A DNA stretch of 64,000 bases. Source: Lantana camara (taxonomy: Eukaryota; Streptophyta; Magnoliopsida; Lamiales; Verbenaceae). This document shows, one piece after another, positions 35,401 to 48,200 of the stretch. The translations under genes were made by a program, and so were the position numbers. The stretch is from positions 57,851,001-57,915,000 of the forward strand of contig CM074864.1 of NCBI GenBank assembly GCA_037501455.1, read 5' to 3'. Position 1 is the first letter of the stretch, and the number at the start of each line of letters is the position of its first letter. Under the pieces are notes generated by a model. That model did not search any database and was not told the origin of the DNA. It saw only the letters and a program-made list of their open reading frames with translations.

Positions 35401-36482
35401 TGTGGCTAACCGAGGAAGCAAGGGCTGACGGGGATCCCATATACTAGTCCCAACTTATATACGGTGATACCGGCCCTCGCTAGGAGGTTTAGCGGGGAAT
35501 GGGAGCTGAGTGCCCTTGGGGGAGTCATGAAACCCCATTGGCCTATTATTGAGGTGGTCGGGTCTTGCAAGCCCGTCCACCACCCGGAGGAAGAAGGTTG
35601 ATTATGATATGATTTATACTTATGATTATGAATATGTTATGATTGATAGGCACCGTGCGGGAAGGCCGGGAAACGGATTGCCCAAACGAATATGATTTAG
35701 GATTTGATATATGAATTGTGTGTATTATGATATATCGCATGAACACCTAATCAACTTATTACTGATATTTGTCGTACACGGTCGGAGTTTGGTTGGAGAT
35801 TGTGCACGCTCACTCGCCGAGCCTTATATTTATGTATGATTTACGAATGTAATGAATTTAATATGAATTAGTCGTAAAAGTCGAGCATTGTTTATCTATT
35901 TTCTTGCCCTTTTTGGGAACTAAATTCAAATAAAACCTTGCTCGGGATTTATGATTTGCATGTGCATGTTTTATATATATATATCGCTCCTACTCACTCA
36001 GTCTTCTAGAGACTGACCCCTTTCCCTCCCCATTCTTTTAGTGTGCAGGGTTGATCTTTGGAGTTTCGGGCTAGGCGGAGGTGTTGGAGTTTTAAGTTGG
36101 TCGAGTTAGGTTATGAGAGTCTTTGCACTCACTCATGTATTGAATTTATGTCTGTATCGATTCTATGGTATTATGAACTTGAACAATTATGTAATCATAA
36201 TTGAATTGTTTTATTCGACTGTAATTATGAGTTTAAAAGAGGCCTGAAGTGCCCAATTCTGGTTATGGTTGATATGATTGAACTCTGGCTTTGCTATGCT
36301 TTTTACTTTGTGAATTGGTATTCGTTGCAGGGTCTAGCTCCGCCTGGCTTAGGAAAGTTTTTTTTTTATGTTTGTCTCCCGTTCGCTAGGGTTTGATACG
36401 GGTGCGGATTTACTATTTCGTTACTCGTGTTGAGCCTTAGTGCGGGGGATGTGGTGCCTCACGTGCGGGGTGCTACATGTAT
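32425..36482 (+). mobile_element. Element E: solo LTR of a Tekay-like gypsy family (4,048 bp)
   Basis: The LTR spans 32430-36477, begins TGTAACGCCCC and ends GTGCTACA, and is flanked by identical TGTAT duplications at 32425-32429 and 36478-36482. There is no internal domain, so it is a solo LTR left by LTR-LTR recombination. It shares its ends and internal landmarks with element D, including a 20-base identity AACCCTATAACCCTTATGTG (35035-35054 here) and a CTCACTCAGTCTTC block near 35993. It is longer than the D LTR, so it belongs to a related subfamily. Short frames inside it are not genes. Confidence 0.9.
34249..34377. repeat. Palindrome cluster inside solo LTR E
   Basis: Four short palindromes are packed in 130 bp: GTGACACCCCCGTGTCTC, GAGACACGGGCGTGTCAC, CTGAGCCACGCCCGTGGCTC and GGTGACACCCCCGTGTCACT. 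Each has an inverted arm around a CCCGTG or CACGGG core. The third pairs over its full length apart from the centre. Confidence 0.8.
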
Positions 36483-36640
36483 TGCACGCACCTATTTTGA
36501 GATTGAAATTCTTTTTTTTTGTGCATAATTGAATATGAAATGTCTTTTATACCCTTACATAACCCCTGAAATCAAGACTCCTCAATTAATATTTTTTACG
36601 TTGCCCAAAAAACCTTGAGTTTTAAAAAGTTACGCTAAAC

Positions 36641-37390
36641 CACCACTCTTGCTGCCGCATTCGCACCACCACCACAACTCATCTTCTTCTTTCCTTGTAA
36701 TTCAACCACCATCGGCGCCGACACCCACCATCAAACAAAAGAAGCAGGGGCAGCCATATGTGAGAAAAGAATAATTACCTCGAGGCTTAATAGAATCATC
36801 TGCTACTAGTTGATTCTGCCAGAAATATCTGGAACCTAAATGCATCAAAAATTTGTAAAAGAAGACAACTCTAAATGATGGAAAATGATATCAACAAAAT
36901 CATTTTCCATGAAATTTGCAGAAACCGGAGAAAGACTAGAACCCATGAACCAAAATTAAAATAAAAGTAAAAAATTTGCGAAAAATTTAAAACAGTTGCG
37001 CTAAAACATCCACCATTTACAGCCCAGCACCACCACTCCTGCTGCCGCATTTGCACCACCACCACACTCATCTTCTTCTTTCCTTGTAATTCAACCATCA
37101 CCAGCGCTAACACCCACCATCAAACAAAAGAAGCAGGGGAAGCCATACGTGAGAAAAGAATAATTACCTCGAGGCTTAATAGAATCATCTGCTACTGAAG
37201 CCATTTGATTCTGCCAGAAATATCCGGAACCTAAATGCATCAAAAATTAAAAATTTGTAAAAGAAGACAACTCTAAATGATGGAAAATGATATCAACAAA
37301 ATCATTTTCCATGAAGTATGCAGAAACCGAGAAAGACCAGAACCCACAAACCAAAATTGAAATAAAAGTAAAAAATTTGCAGAAAATCAA
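36641..37390. repeat. Direct tandem duplication, about 390-bp unit
   Basis: CACCACTC(T/C)TGCTGCCGCAT starts copies at 36641 and 37031. Both continue through AACAAAAGAAGCAGGGG, AATAATTACCTCGAGGC, GATTCTGCCAGAAATAT and AAATTTGC. Each contains a perfect 12-bp inverted repeat ATGGAAAATGAT / ATCATTTTCCAT with a 9-bp loop (36878-36910 in the first). Identity is not known; open frames here are low-complexity. Confidence 0.85.
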
Positions 37391-37451
37391 ATCAAATTTA
37401 CCAAATCTAGGGGTGTGGATCTGGAGAGAGTGCCATGGATCTGGGGTCGAG

Positions 37452-40439
37452 AGAGGTGTTGGGAAAAACACAAAAATAAACACAGCGAAATTAAAAATTT
37501 TTCAAAAGTAAGATCGTGACTTGCAATTTATATTTTCAAATCTTAAGGTATCAAGAACTTACAAAAATTGAAGCTTTCTTGAAACGTTTTGAGCCGCCCT
37601 CAAACGTTCTTCATGCGGTAATGACCATCCCGTTTCTTGAAGGTTCCTTCCATCGAGACTCCAAATTAGTAGTCCTCTAGAGTTAATAATTCACACCCAC
37701 CTAGATTCAAACCATGTTAGTGAGTATACTAGTACTATAACATATGTAATGCAAGAAACAAGAAACAAGAAGAAGAAGAGTAAGAGAATTATCCCATCAA
37801 AGCCATGAAGATTGGGCATGAATCCTTTATCACGCGTAAGGAGAAATTTCGATCCCTTAGTCTATTTATAGGCTAGGGTTCGAGCCCATGTCTTGTAGGA
37901 ATTGGATTCCTACTTTGACTTATCTTCTATTTTCTTTTCCTCCAATTAATAGAATCTTATTCAAAATAAGATATTTATTCTTCTAGAAAGAGAGCTCCTA
38001 ATCAAATTAGGAATATTTAATTATTGTAATAATAATTAAATATCTTATCCAAATAATATTTATTTGAATAATAAATAGAAGATATTTTATATTTATTTAT
38101 TTATTTATTCTAATCAAATTAGAATAACCAAATAATTAAATACTTAGATTTAATTCTCTAATTAATTCCATGAAGGGCTTTAGAATTAATTCTAATGGGC
38201 TAAAATTAATTCGCTAATTAATTTTATTTATCCTTATAATTAAATCTCTAATTAATTATATTTAGGGATTTTATAATTAATTCTCTAATTAATTATATTT
38301 GAGCTTTATAATTAATTCTCCAATTAATTAACACATGGTCTAATTTCTCAATTGGACCACATGCCCAAAATGCTTGCTCACGCACCATACGTGTACTTTA
38401 CACGTGTGGTCTCGTTTAAATCAACTATTTGATCTTTTCATCAATACCCTTTGAACCTGACATTTGTGTGTGACCCTCTAGGTTTATTTTCAGTTAGTAG
38501 TGAGTCTAATTAATTCATACACTTTATCAATTAATTAGCTCACAGATCACACGACCATAGTCTAGCAACAGGTCTATGACCCCAACCGGAACAATGAATA
38601 TATATTAGAAAGAACCTTTCAGTCAATGACATCCGTGAGGTACGATCCTCCTACCATCCCATCTCTCGATTAAGATTTAGGGCATGGGAATAATGAGATC
38701 CCCACTAATCTCAATCTTAAAACTAAGTTCGTTTCATATCCATTTGATCTCAATCCAATGAACCATTTTCTTGATGTTTTGATCCACTACCTCGGCCGAT
38801 GGTTTCAGGATGGCATATGAATGACTTATGTAATAAGAGATCTTCTTGCATTAAAGCAAGTGTAGGTCCTTTGTTGATTCTCATATGCTTTCATGTGCCA
38901 CTTGTACAGTCCCAACATAACCCTCTATTCGGCTGTCTCGTGCGACATCCTTTTAGGAGTATATCAAAGACTACAGAGTTAGCTCACATAAAGCACCAAT
39001 TAGGGGTGCACAAACAGTAAAAAACCAAAATTTCGATTTTTCGGTTCGGTTAACTGAAATTTCGGTTTTTGATTTTGCCTAACCATTTATCGAACCGATC
39101 ATGATTGGTTTCAGTTCGGTTTTTATCGATATGTTTTGGTTTGGTTTCGGTTAATAACCGAAAAAATCGAATTACATCAAAAAGATAAAAAAATAATAAA
39201 AAATTTGGAAAAAAAGAAGCCAAAATTCTGAATTACAACCACCCAATTTCATTAGCGTCCAGTTTAGCATCATAACAACAACAAATAACATTCATGGGTG
39301 ATACAAATACAATGTCCTTTGTCCAGGCTTCAACATTAAAACAACAAAAACAACAATCAACAAATGCTTACTGGAAAGTGGAAAACTAGGTGCAAACTTC
39401 AAAAGTAAAGCCAGCGCAGTAGCAGCGGCGACGATTGGGGTTCCCGATGACTTGGTGGGTACAGATCTCAATGATTGGTCTCTTGGGAGTTGGGCGTCGC
39501 GGAGTGGTGGGTGGTAGCGGCAGGGATAGGTGGTGGTGGCGACGACGGGGAGAGGTGGTGGTGGCGATGGGGAGAGATGGGTGGGGCGGCGTCTTTGACT
39601 CTTGGGCGTCAGGCGGTGGAGAGAAAAATATGAAAACCCTAGGATAACCTTAGATTGAAAACTCTGAAAGGGAAGGAACTGAAATCGAAATTGTGAAACA
39701 AAAGTGAAAAGCGTAACATTCAAAGAAAAGAGTGTATGCAATTAAGAAATTAAAAAAATATTAAAAGAAAAGGGGATTTGGTTCCATTCGGTTTTTACCG
39801 AAACCGAACCGAAACCGAACCTCTTCGGTTCGGTTAGCCTCGGTTCGGTTCGGTTTAGGTTCGGTTCGGTTTTTTTTGTTCACCTCTAGCACAAATGGAA
39901 TCTCAAGTCAACGGATTAATTTACTCACTCCATTGACCTGTTAGATATTTCCTAATCTTGAAGTTTCCACTCCCCTTTCCCATTGAGGTATCTTATCACG
40001 TAGGACAGTACCCTTTCTAATAAAGAGCACCCTCATGTATTGCACATGTATCAACTATATATGCACTTTACACCCCATGAAACAGGATGATCCTTCTTAA
40101 GGACGCAATCCCAGGAGCAAGTCTCAATCGAGCTTAATTAAAACTCCCACTATATGTTGAGCTCATCGACTTGGAGTGGTTTCTAATCGGGTTTGAGTTA
40201 GGGCTTGTTTCATATATCATTCACCTAATGACAAAGTCCCTAACAACCTTATGGATTAGGGGAGTTCTAATACATGCGCACGTAATGGAAACACACAAAA
40301 TACGTAATGACACATAAAGAAGTGTTTGCCTATGACAATAATCAATCGTGTATTATTCAAAGATTATTTGTGAGATAAGGAAAGTCCCAAAGCAGATTAC
40401 CTTGAATCGGATTTGTAGGGCACTATTCCTATCAAGAGG
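37452..40439 (-). mobile_element. Second solo LTR (about 2.1 kb plus a nested insertion)
   Basis: Bounds are 37457-40434, flanked by identical AGAGG at 37452-37456 and 40435-40439. On the minus strand it begins TGATAGGAATAG and ends CCCAACA, with a TATAAATAGAC box at 37860-37870. Removing the nested hAT element leaves about 2.08 kb. No gag or pol is present, so it is a solo LTR or a very short non-autonomous element; I cannot assign it to copia or gypsy. Confidence 0.8.
39001..39888. mobile_element. hAT-type non-autonomous element with CGGTT subterminal repeats
   Basis: Ends are TAGGGGTGCACAAACAG at left and, on the opposite strand, TAGAGGTGAACAAAAAAAAC at right. They are flanked by GCACCAAT (38993-39000) and GCACAAAT (39889-39896), an 8-bp duplication with one mismatch. 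Both ends carry many CGGTT/AACCG motifs, the dense subterminal repeats typical of hAT transposase binding regions. The middle has a G-rich segment (39435-39600) with Gly/Trp/Arg low-complexity frames, possibly captured host DNA. No transposase is seen. Confidence 0.85.
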
Positions 40440-40850
40440 TGCGGTGGTCATTTTGGTAGTTGTGAGGGTACAGATCTGGTTTCTGATAGTGGTAGGGGGG
40501 CAGATCTTGAGAGACTGCGGTGGATCTGGGACCGGGAGAAGTGGCGGAGGATCTGGGGAGAGAGGTGGTGGTGGTAGTCGACGGCAGCAGTGGCGTGGTG
40601 ATGGTGGTGGTCGGCGATAGCAACGGCGACAGAAGGACGACAACAGAGCTGGGGAGTGGAGGGGTGACGAGGTGGGGTGTTGAGGCGGGGAGCTTGAGAG
40701 AGGAGGCCGACGGCACGGTGGTGGTGCTGCCTCGCTTGCTGCTGTGTTTGGGGTTGGGAAGGGCCGAAGAGGATGGATGATTATTATGTATAAATATTTA
40801 TTTTTTTATTTTATAATCTTGAAATAAAATTCATATAATTTTGTAGATAT
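40440..40850. other. G-rich remnant between solo LTR and element B
   Basis: Continues the sequence interrupted at 37456 (both sides share GGATCTGG-like text). It is rich in GGTGGTGGT and GGCGAC. Frames on both strands are simple Gly/Val or Ser/Pro/Thr runs and not credible proteins. Confidence 0.5.
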
Positions 40851-41667
40851 TGATGGGGTGAAAACACGCTCGACCAACGTTTCGGTACGTGGCTCGATCA
40901 GTTGGCCCATGTTTTGACACGTAGCGTTATCAGCGATGACCACATGACAACTTGGTCTCCACGAGCGTACCTTCCTTCTGTTCCCGGGATATCCCAACCT
41001 TGAAGAAAGAAACAGCCCTCGAGCGTCAGTTGGTTGCACCCTCTAAAGCGTCCACGCGCACTCACGCTCGGGGAACCCTTTCCACAAGGGTGAACAGGGG
41101 AATGTTCCCCCTCGGGAGACTCAAGATCCTAGCTCCAGTTTCCCTTGGATCTGCGAGCCCACCAGACGCATGGTAAACACGAGCGCGCGCCTAGCCGTCG
41201 TTACCAACCCAAAATGGCTCTCTAACATATAGTACGCACCCACCTGCCACTGTTGCCCGCACCACCTTTTCTCCAGCTTTTGCAGGAGATTCCTTCTAGG
41301 TTTCCCTCATTGCGCCACGTGTTAGGGCAACATCAGGGCAGGACCACAAGGTGCAAATTACCAAAGGGTCCCTGACCCTCAACTATAAATAAGAGACTTC
41401 ATCTCTTCCACTGTAAGCAGTCCTTCATGACAGAAACTCAGCAATTATTCCTTTCATCTCTTTCAGATCATCATCTGACTTGAGCGTCGGAGAGCCAAAG
41501 TTGATATCACCCCCAGTTCCCCTAGCTTGGCCATCTGACCTCTATTTTGTGGTGTTTGTCCTAGCAGGTTGAACCCCCCAACTTTTCCGACGAATTCCCT
41601 TCTGTTTCCCCACATCAAACAAATTGTAAAGTGATCAGAATCTGATCCCCCACATTTGGACCCATCA
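40851..41667 (+). repeat. 5' LTR of element B (817 bp)
   Basis: Starts TGATGGGGTGAAAACACG and ends GGACCCATCA. The start is repeated with substitutions at 52708. A CTATAAATAAGAG TATA box lies at 41383-41395. The LTR is rich in CGCTCG/GAGCGT like that of A but otherwise not closely alike. Confidence 0.88.
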
Positions 41668-41672
41668 TTTTT

Positions 41673-41688
41673 TGGCGCCGTCTGTGGG
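41673..41688 (+). other. Primer-binding site of element B
   Basis: TGGCGCCGTCTGTGGG begins five bases after the LTR end. The first nine bases complement the 3' end of plant tRNA-Asp (..CGGCGCCA); the rest do not, so the exact primer is uncertain. Confidence 0.6.
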
Positions 41689-41751
41689 AAACCACTCTTC
41701 TTTTCTTCTTCTTCATCAGTGCTAGTTGAATAGCGAACACCCTTTCTCATA

Positions 41752-42200
41752 ATTTTCACTAGGGATGGCAACGAGCCGAGCCGAGCCGAGCCTTGGCCTT
41801 TTTTCAAGGCTCGGGCTCGGCTCGACCCAGGCTCGAACCTGGCTCGGCTCGGCTCGAGGCTCGGCCGATAATATTATTTTTAATTAAAAAATTAGTTTTT
41901 TTAATAATTTAATATATTTTTATATATAATAATATATATTAAATGAATATATATAATAAATATATTATTTTTTTATTCATTTTGTATTAAATTTAATGAA
42001 TATATATATAATATTATATATTAATAAAATATTTATATACATAAAAATTAAAAATATTATTTTTTTAATTAAATATATGGGCTCGCGAGCTGGCTCGCGA
42101 GCCACGAGCCAAGAAGTAAAGGGTTCGGGTTCGGGCTCGGCTCGGCTCGGCTCGTGTAGCTCGCGAGCCGGCTCGGCTCGTTGCCATCCCTAATTTTCAC
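41752..42200. mobile_element. hAT MITE inserted one base before the gag ATG of element B
   Basis: Element 41760-42192 (433 bp) has perfect 24-bp terminal inverted repeats beginning TAGGGATGGCAACGAGCC, extended by tandem GAGCC pentamers. It is flanked by identical 8-bp duplications ATTTTCAC (41752-41759 and 42193-42200). The core is extremely AT-rich and noncoding. After the second duplication a single C precedes the gag ATG at 42202. It inserted after B and so is younger. Confidence 0.95.
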
Positions 42201-42201
42201 C

Positions 42202-45200
42202 ATGGTTACTACTAGATCCGGAGCCGCAGGAGGCGGCGATGACCTCCCCCACGGCGGTAACAATGACGCCGCCCTCCCGGCCGTCATTGGAGGCGCGCCC
42301 CCCATAGCGGAGCAAGCCGTGCCCACGCCGAAAGCCGCCGCTGAGCAACTCCCCGCCACAGTGGCTGGGGGATCTGGGTTTCCTGCCCCCCAGAACATTC
42401 CTCCCGATCACCAGCCCATCGCACAAGTCCACCCCGGAGGGTATCCTCTCATGATGCCTCTGCCAGGGTACGCCATGGCTCTATCTCCCATGCTCCCCAT
42501 GGTTCAGCCTTATCACGCCGGCCGAATGCAGCTACCGGTGGTCATCCCCAAGGAAATTGAAAGGTTGGAAATACCCCCCATGACGCCTCAGCAGTTGCAG
42601 ACCATTTACATGTAGTGCGAAGTCCAAGCTGCTCAAAACACTTGGCAAAACTTCACGACCACCTATTTCCCCTCAGGGACAGCCACGCAGATTGCCCCCC
42701 CAATGGGAGGATGGCAGATTCATCCTCTAATGGCGGCCCAAACCGTCTTAGGAGCTCGACCACCACATCCACCTGCCAAGGAAAAGAAAGTCCCTGCGAG
42801 AGGAGGAGAGGAACGTTCGCTGGCTGACAAAGGGAAAGAGCCTCAAAGAATTAACGTTGATGATGAGGCCCACTCGCAAGCCTCAAAGTGAGGCTCCCAC
42901 ATGTCCAGACGAGAGAGCAAAGCTAGGGGAGAAGATCCCAACCTTCTCGCGGCTGTGCAAGACCAGCTGTAGGGGTTGCAGGATATCGTGGGACAGCTCT
43001 CTCGAGCGCGGTCTCAAGCCAATGCCAGAGATGCTCGTCGCCACACCCGACAGCACCACGCCCCTCGAAACCATGAACAAGAGGAAAACTACGAGAATTA
43101 TGACTACCACCCCCTTACGAGGGGTTCTCCCCTCGTTGAAGAAGTCTTGATGGCCCAGGCAGGAATGGGCAAGGTCCCCACTTCCATCAACTGCTATGAC
43201 GGGACCACCGAACCCGCAGAACATTTGGACCACTTCTTGCATTTAATGCATGTGTATGAGCATTCGAGCCACTTCTGGGCCAAGGTGTTCGTTACTTCCC
43301 TCGTCGGAATGGCGCAGGAGTGGTATAAGCGTTTGCCACCCCGCTCGATCAGGGGGGTATGAAGATCTTGCTGACTCCTTCTTAAATCATTTCAACTCCT
43401 TGAAGGCTCCTGTTACCGCGCCCACGGCTCTTACAACTTGATCCAGGGGAGAAATAAATCCCTTAGATCCTTTTTTGCTCACTTCAAGAAGGAGATACTC
43501 TTGGTTAAGAGTCCCTCAATTGATTTTTTGATCCCAGTGCTCTTTAAAGCTGTTGACCATAAGCAGTATGTGAGTAAGAAGTTCGTGGACGCCATCGTTG
43601 AGAGAAGGCCCGGATCGCTTATGGTCATGAGGGAAATTACCGAGCCATTCTTTGCGCTCGAGGATATGTATGGAACCAATGCGCCCAGACACCCTAGTCC
43701 TTTGAAGAACGAGCGGGGGCACGATGATTCGCGAAAGGAGCACCGGAGGTCTCCACCTCTACCTCGCAGGCTCTAGCGTGTCCCCCTCACTCGGCCCAAA
43801 TCCGAAGTCTACTCCCTATTCGATAAGAAACTCTTCAAGAGGCCTCAGAAGATGAAGGAAACTGAGGCATCGAAGCGATCGAGGAAATATTGGGCTTTTC
43901 ACTAACAGAAAGGGCACGACACAGATGAGTGCCGCCAACTCGAGAGCGAGATCCGAACGCTCATCGTCGGGGGCTATTTAAAGGAGTTTGTGAAGGTTTT
44001 AGAGTACTAAGACGAGCGCTGCCATGAGCGGACAAGGGAGAAAAGGAGAAGCCCATCGCGCTTAAGGAGTCCCTGAGGGCGGGGTCCCCCGGAGAGTACT
44101 TCCCGGGGCAAGCATAAGGTGTCTGAGCAAGACAACACTCATTTAGCGGTCATCCACATGATCGCGGAAGGCTCATCAGGAGGAGATTCAAATGCCTCCC
44201 GCCGCTGATACGTCAGGAGTTATGATCAAAGCCCCCCAATGCCCAAGCAGGTCTGTGCCATCAAAGAAGCGAGCTCCGGTCATTCCAAGGAGAATGAGGT
44301 AGTAGGATTCAGTGATAGGGACCTAGCACATATTGTAACACCTCATGGGGTCGGTGAAACCTCTGATTGCCCCATAGTGGTTAGTCTAGACGTCTATAAC
44401 CACGTTGTAAAGAGGCTTTTGGTTAATAGTGGAAGCTCTGTCAATGTTTTGCCTTACACGACTTTTCATAAAATGAATATTACCAATATTCCCCTCGAGC
44501 CCCTCAAAACAACCCTTATTGGCTTCAGGGGCTCCGAGGTTGTCCCTCGCGGATAAATTTGCTTGGCCACCTTCTTTGGTCGCGCCCCACAGCGAAAGAC
44601 ACTTATGGTTACCTACGCGGTGGTCAAAATTGAGATCCCTTATAAGATCATAATAGGGCAGCCGACCCTCGTTGATTTCAAGGCGATCATCTCGACTTAC
44701 CATCAGAAGATCAAGTTCCCAACCCCCGAGGGGGTTGGCGAGGTTCTTTGCAACGTTCGAGAGGCTTGGGAATGCTACATGTTATCCCTCAAAAAGCCCA
44801 AGGCTGAAAAGACATTCCAAATTGGATCCACTAAAAAGTCAGTGGATTTTCCCAACTTGGATAAAGATGGCCCCGTGTGGAAGAGGGGCAAGATGAATAA
44901 AAAGAAGAACAAAAAGAAAGATACCCGCCCTGGAAATAATCCGGAGGGTACCCCACCTGGAGCAGTTGGAGAATCCTCCTCGGAAAAGTATACAAACGAG
45001 GGTGATCAAGAAGCTGCCGATAATCGCTTGACAGGAAAGAAAAGATCACTCAAACTCCCTCGCCCAGAGGTCTGAATTGAGCCCGCAGAAAAATTCCTGA
45101 CCATAGAGCTGGAACCTAGCAACAAGGACAAAACCACTCAAATCGGATCTAATCTCTCGGGACCCTCACAAATCATGATGATTGATTTCTTGAGGGAGAA

Positions 45201-48200
45201 TATTGATGTCTTTGCTTGGAAAGCATCCGATCTTACAGGAATTGATCCGAGCGTCATAGTCCACAGGCTCAACGTAGACCCCACTTTCAAACCCATCAAA
45301 CAAAAGAAGAGAGATGTGCACGGATTTTGAAAAAGGGTTATTGAGGAGGAACTGAACAAGCTCCTTGAAGCCCAATATATTGAACCCATACTGTACCCAG
45401 AATGGCTTTGCAATGTGGTTTTGGTACCCAAGAGCGCCAACAAATGGTGCATATGCAACGACTTTACTGATCTCAATAAAGCTTGTCCCAAGGACCCTTA
45501 CCCTCTACCCCAGATTGATCAATTGGTGGATTCGACCACGGGATGCGTACTCATGAGCATGATGGATGCCTTTCAAGTGTATTATCAAATCTTCATGGCC
45601 CCTGAGGATCGCCCCAAGACCTCATTTGTTGTGCATATGAGAGTATATTCTTTTTTGGTTATGCTATTCGGGCTCAAGAACGCAGGAGCCACATACCAGC
45701 GCCTTGCCAATAGGATGTTTGAGAATGAAATTGGGGGGTCCATGGAAGTATACGAAGACGATATGATAGTCAAAAGTGAGCGCTAATCCTCACACTTGGA
45801 AGACCTTAAACGCACGTTTGGTATCCTGCGCCAATACGATATTAAATTGAATCCCTCCAAGTGCATATTTAGAGTACGAGGGGGAAAGTTCCTGGGTTAT
45901 ATGGTCAGCCAGCGAGGAATTGAGGCTGAACCAGAAAAGATCAGGGCTATCTTGGATATTCCTTCCCCACGTAACCTCAGGGAAGTGCAGGTGTTAGTAG
46001 GGAAGATCATCTCTTTAAACAGGTTCATTTCTCGCTCGGCAAATAGAAACCTTCCATTCTTCAAAATTTTACGCAACGCTCGGAATTTCTCTTGGATTGA
46101 GGAGTGTGAAAAAACGCTCCCGGACATAAAGGCTTATCTCTCGAGCGCCCCGCTTTTGACAAAGCCAATGGAGGGTGAAAATTTATTCATATATCTCTCT
46201 GTTTCTGCTGAAGCCACGAGCGCGGTGTTGGTGGCTATATGAACGAAAGCATTTGCCTGTTTATTACTTGAGTAAAACATTACAGGGTGCTGAAAAGAAA
46301 TATCTGAAAATCGAAAAGTTCGCCTTTGCCCTCATTAATGCATCAATGAGGTTGAGGCCCTACTTTCAGCCACACTCAATCACTGTCCTTATGGATCAAC
46401 CATTGAGGCAAGTTTTATCCAAGCCGGACGTATCCAGAAGGCTAATAAAATGGGCTATTGAGTTAAGCCAGTTTGACATTAGTTTCGAGCCTAGAGTGGC
46501 GATACAGGCGCAGGTGGTGGCAGACCTATCAGTGGAACAGTTCGGTTTAGAGCCCGCGGTTCCTGAGAATGACGGCTTGTGGGTCCTACACACAGATGGT
46601 TTCTCGACCTTTCAGGGGGGAGGAGCAGGGGTAACCCTCAGGGATCCCAGCAGAATTGAAATAGACTTCGTAATTAGGTTGGATTTCCAAGTCACAAACA
46701 ATGAAGCAGAGTACGAGGCTCTCATCCAAGGGTTGAAAATTGCTTTTCAAAACGGAGCTTCCAGGATCACGGCGTATGTTGATTCGCAGCTGATTGCAAG
46801 TCAGATTGAAGGAACTTATGAGGCTCGAGAAACCACCATGGTGTAGTATTTAGGAAAAGCGAAGGAGATAATCGGAAAGTTCAAGTAATTTTACTTACTT
46901 CAGGTCCCACGGGTAGAAAATGAGCGCGCGGACGCCTTGTCTAAGTTTGCTTCTGCCCTCGAAGGATCCTGTGAGCATTCCATCACATTCCTGAGAACGG
47001 AGGAACCATTGATACAAGGAAAAGATTCTACCCGAGTGATAGTAATGATTGAGATGACTTCATCAGGTTTCTCAAGGATGGCATTTGTCCTACTGACAAG
47101 GTGGAGGCACGGAAAATTCGGAACAAGGCCCCTCATTTTTCTCTGGATTTCGAGGGGAGACTTTTCAAGAAGTCATTTCGAGGCCCACCAATGAGATGCT
47201 TAAGGCCTTCACAAGCCAAAGAGACCCTTAAATATATCCACGGTGGAAGCTGCGGAAATCACTCCGGAGGGTGTATCCTTGCCAAGAAAATCCTGAGAAG
47301 TGGGTTCTATTGGCCCTCGGTCCTCCAAGATTCCATTGAATTCTACAAGAAATGCCCCAAGTGCCAGTTTTACTCTAATGTTCCCCAGTTGCCGGCTGCT
47401 CAAATGATCCCTATAGACGTCTCGTGGCCCTTTGATCAGTGGAGCATTCATATCGTGGGCCCCCAGCCTATGGCGGTCAGACAGAAAAAGTTTGTCATCC
47501 TAGCTTTTGATTACTTCACAAAATGGGCCGAGGCCGTTGCAAAAATCACCTTCAGGTGGTAAGGGACTTCATATAGAGGAACATCATTTGCAGGTATGGC
47601 ATTCCGAAGGTACTCATTTCAGGCAATGGGTCCCAATTCATAGCAGCAGTTACCCGAGAATGGTGCTCGGAGTTAGGCATTGGACAACGCTTCACCTTCG
47701 TGGGTCACCCTTAGGCTAACGGTCAAGCTGAAGTCACCAACAGGATCATTCTGCAACACTTGAAGACTATGCTTGAAAGCAAAAAGAGCGAATTGGCCGA
47801 GGAGTTACAGGGGGCTCTATGGGCTTACCGCACCACCCTACGAGCGGCCACTGGTGAAAACCCTTACTCACTTGTCTATCGCTCAGAAGCAATGATACCT
47901 GCAGAAATCGCACAGGAATCCGCTCGAGTGGCTTATTTTGAGCCTGGAGCCAATGTGGAAAACAGAGCATTTGAATTGGATCTTTTGGAAGAAAAAGGGG
48001 ACAAAGCCTGGGCACGTATTCATGAATACAAAGCGTCCGTGACTCGGCAATACAACAAGCATGTCAAGGAAAGAACATTCAAAATGGGAGAATTAGTCTT
48101 GAAGAATGTGGAAGTATCCAAGCATGTGGGTAAATTGGATCCCAATTGGGAAGGTCCGTTCAAAGTTATACAAGTTAGAGCTAACAATACTTACACGCTC

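Noticed and set aside
40348..40780. Open frames of 86-96 residues on both strands
   Set aside because: Products are simple Gly/Val/Arg or Ser/Pro/Thr runs caused by GGTGGT-type low-complexity DNA.
40846..40850. GATAT as target duplication of element B
   Set aside because: The 3' LTR is truncated and fused to C, and no matching GATAT is found at the right edge of C, so the claim cannot be supported.
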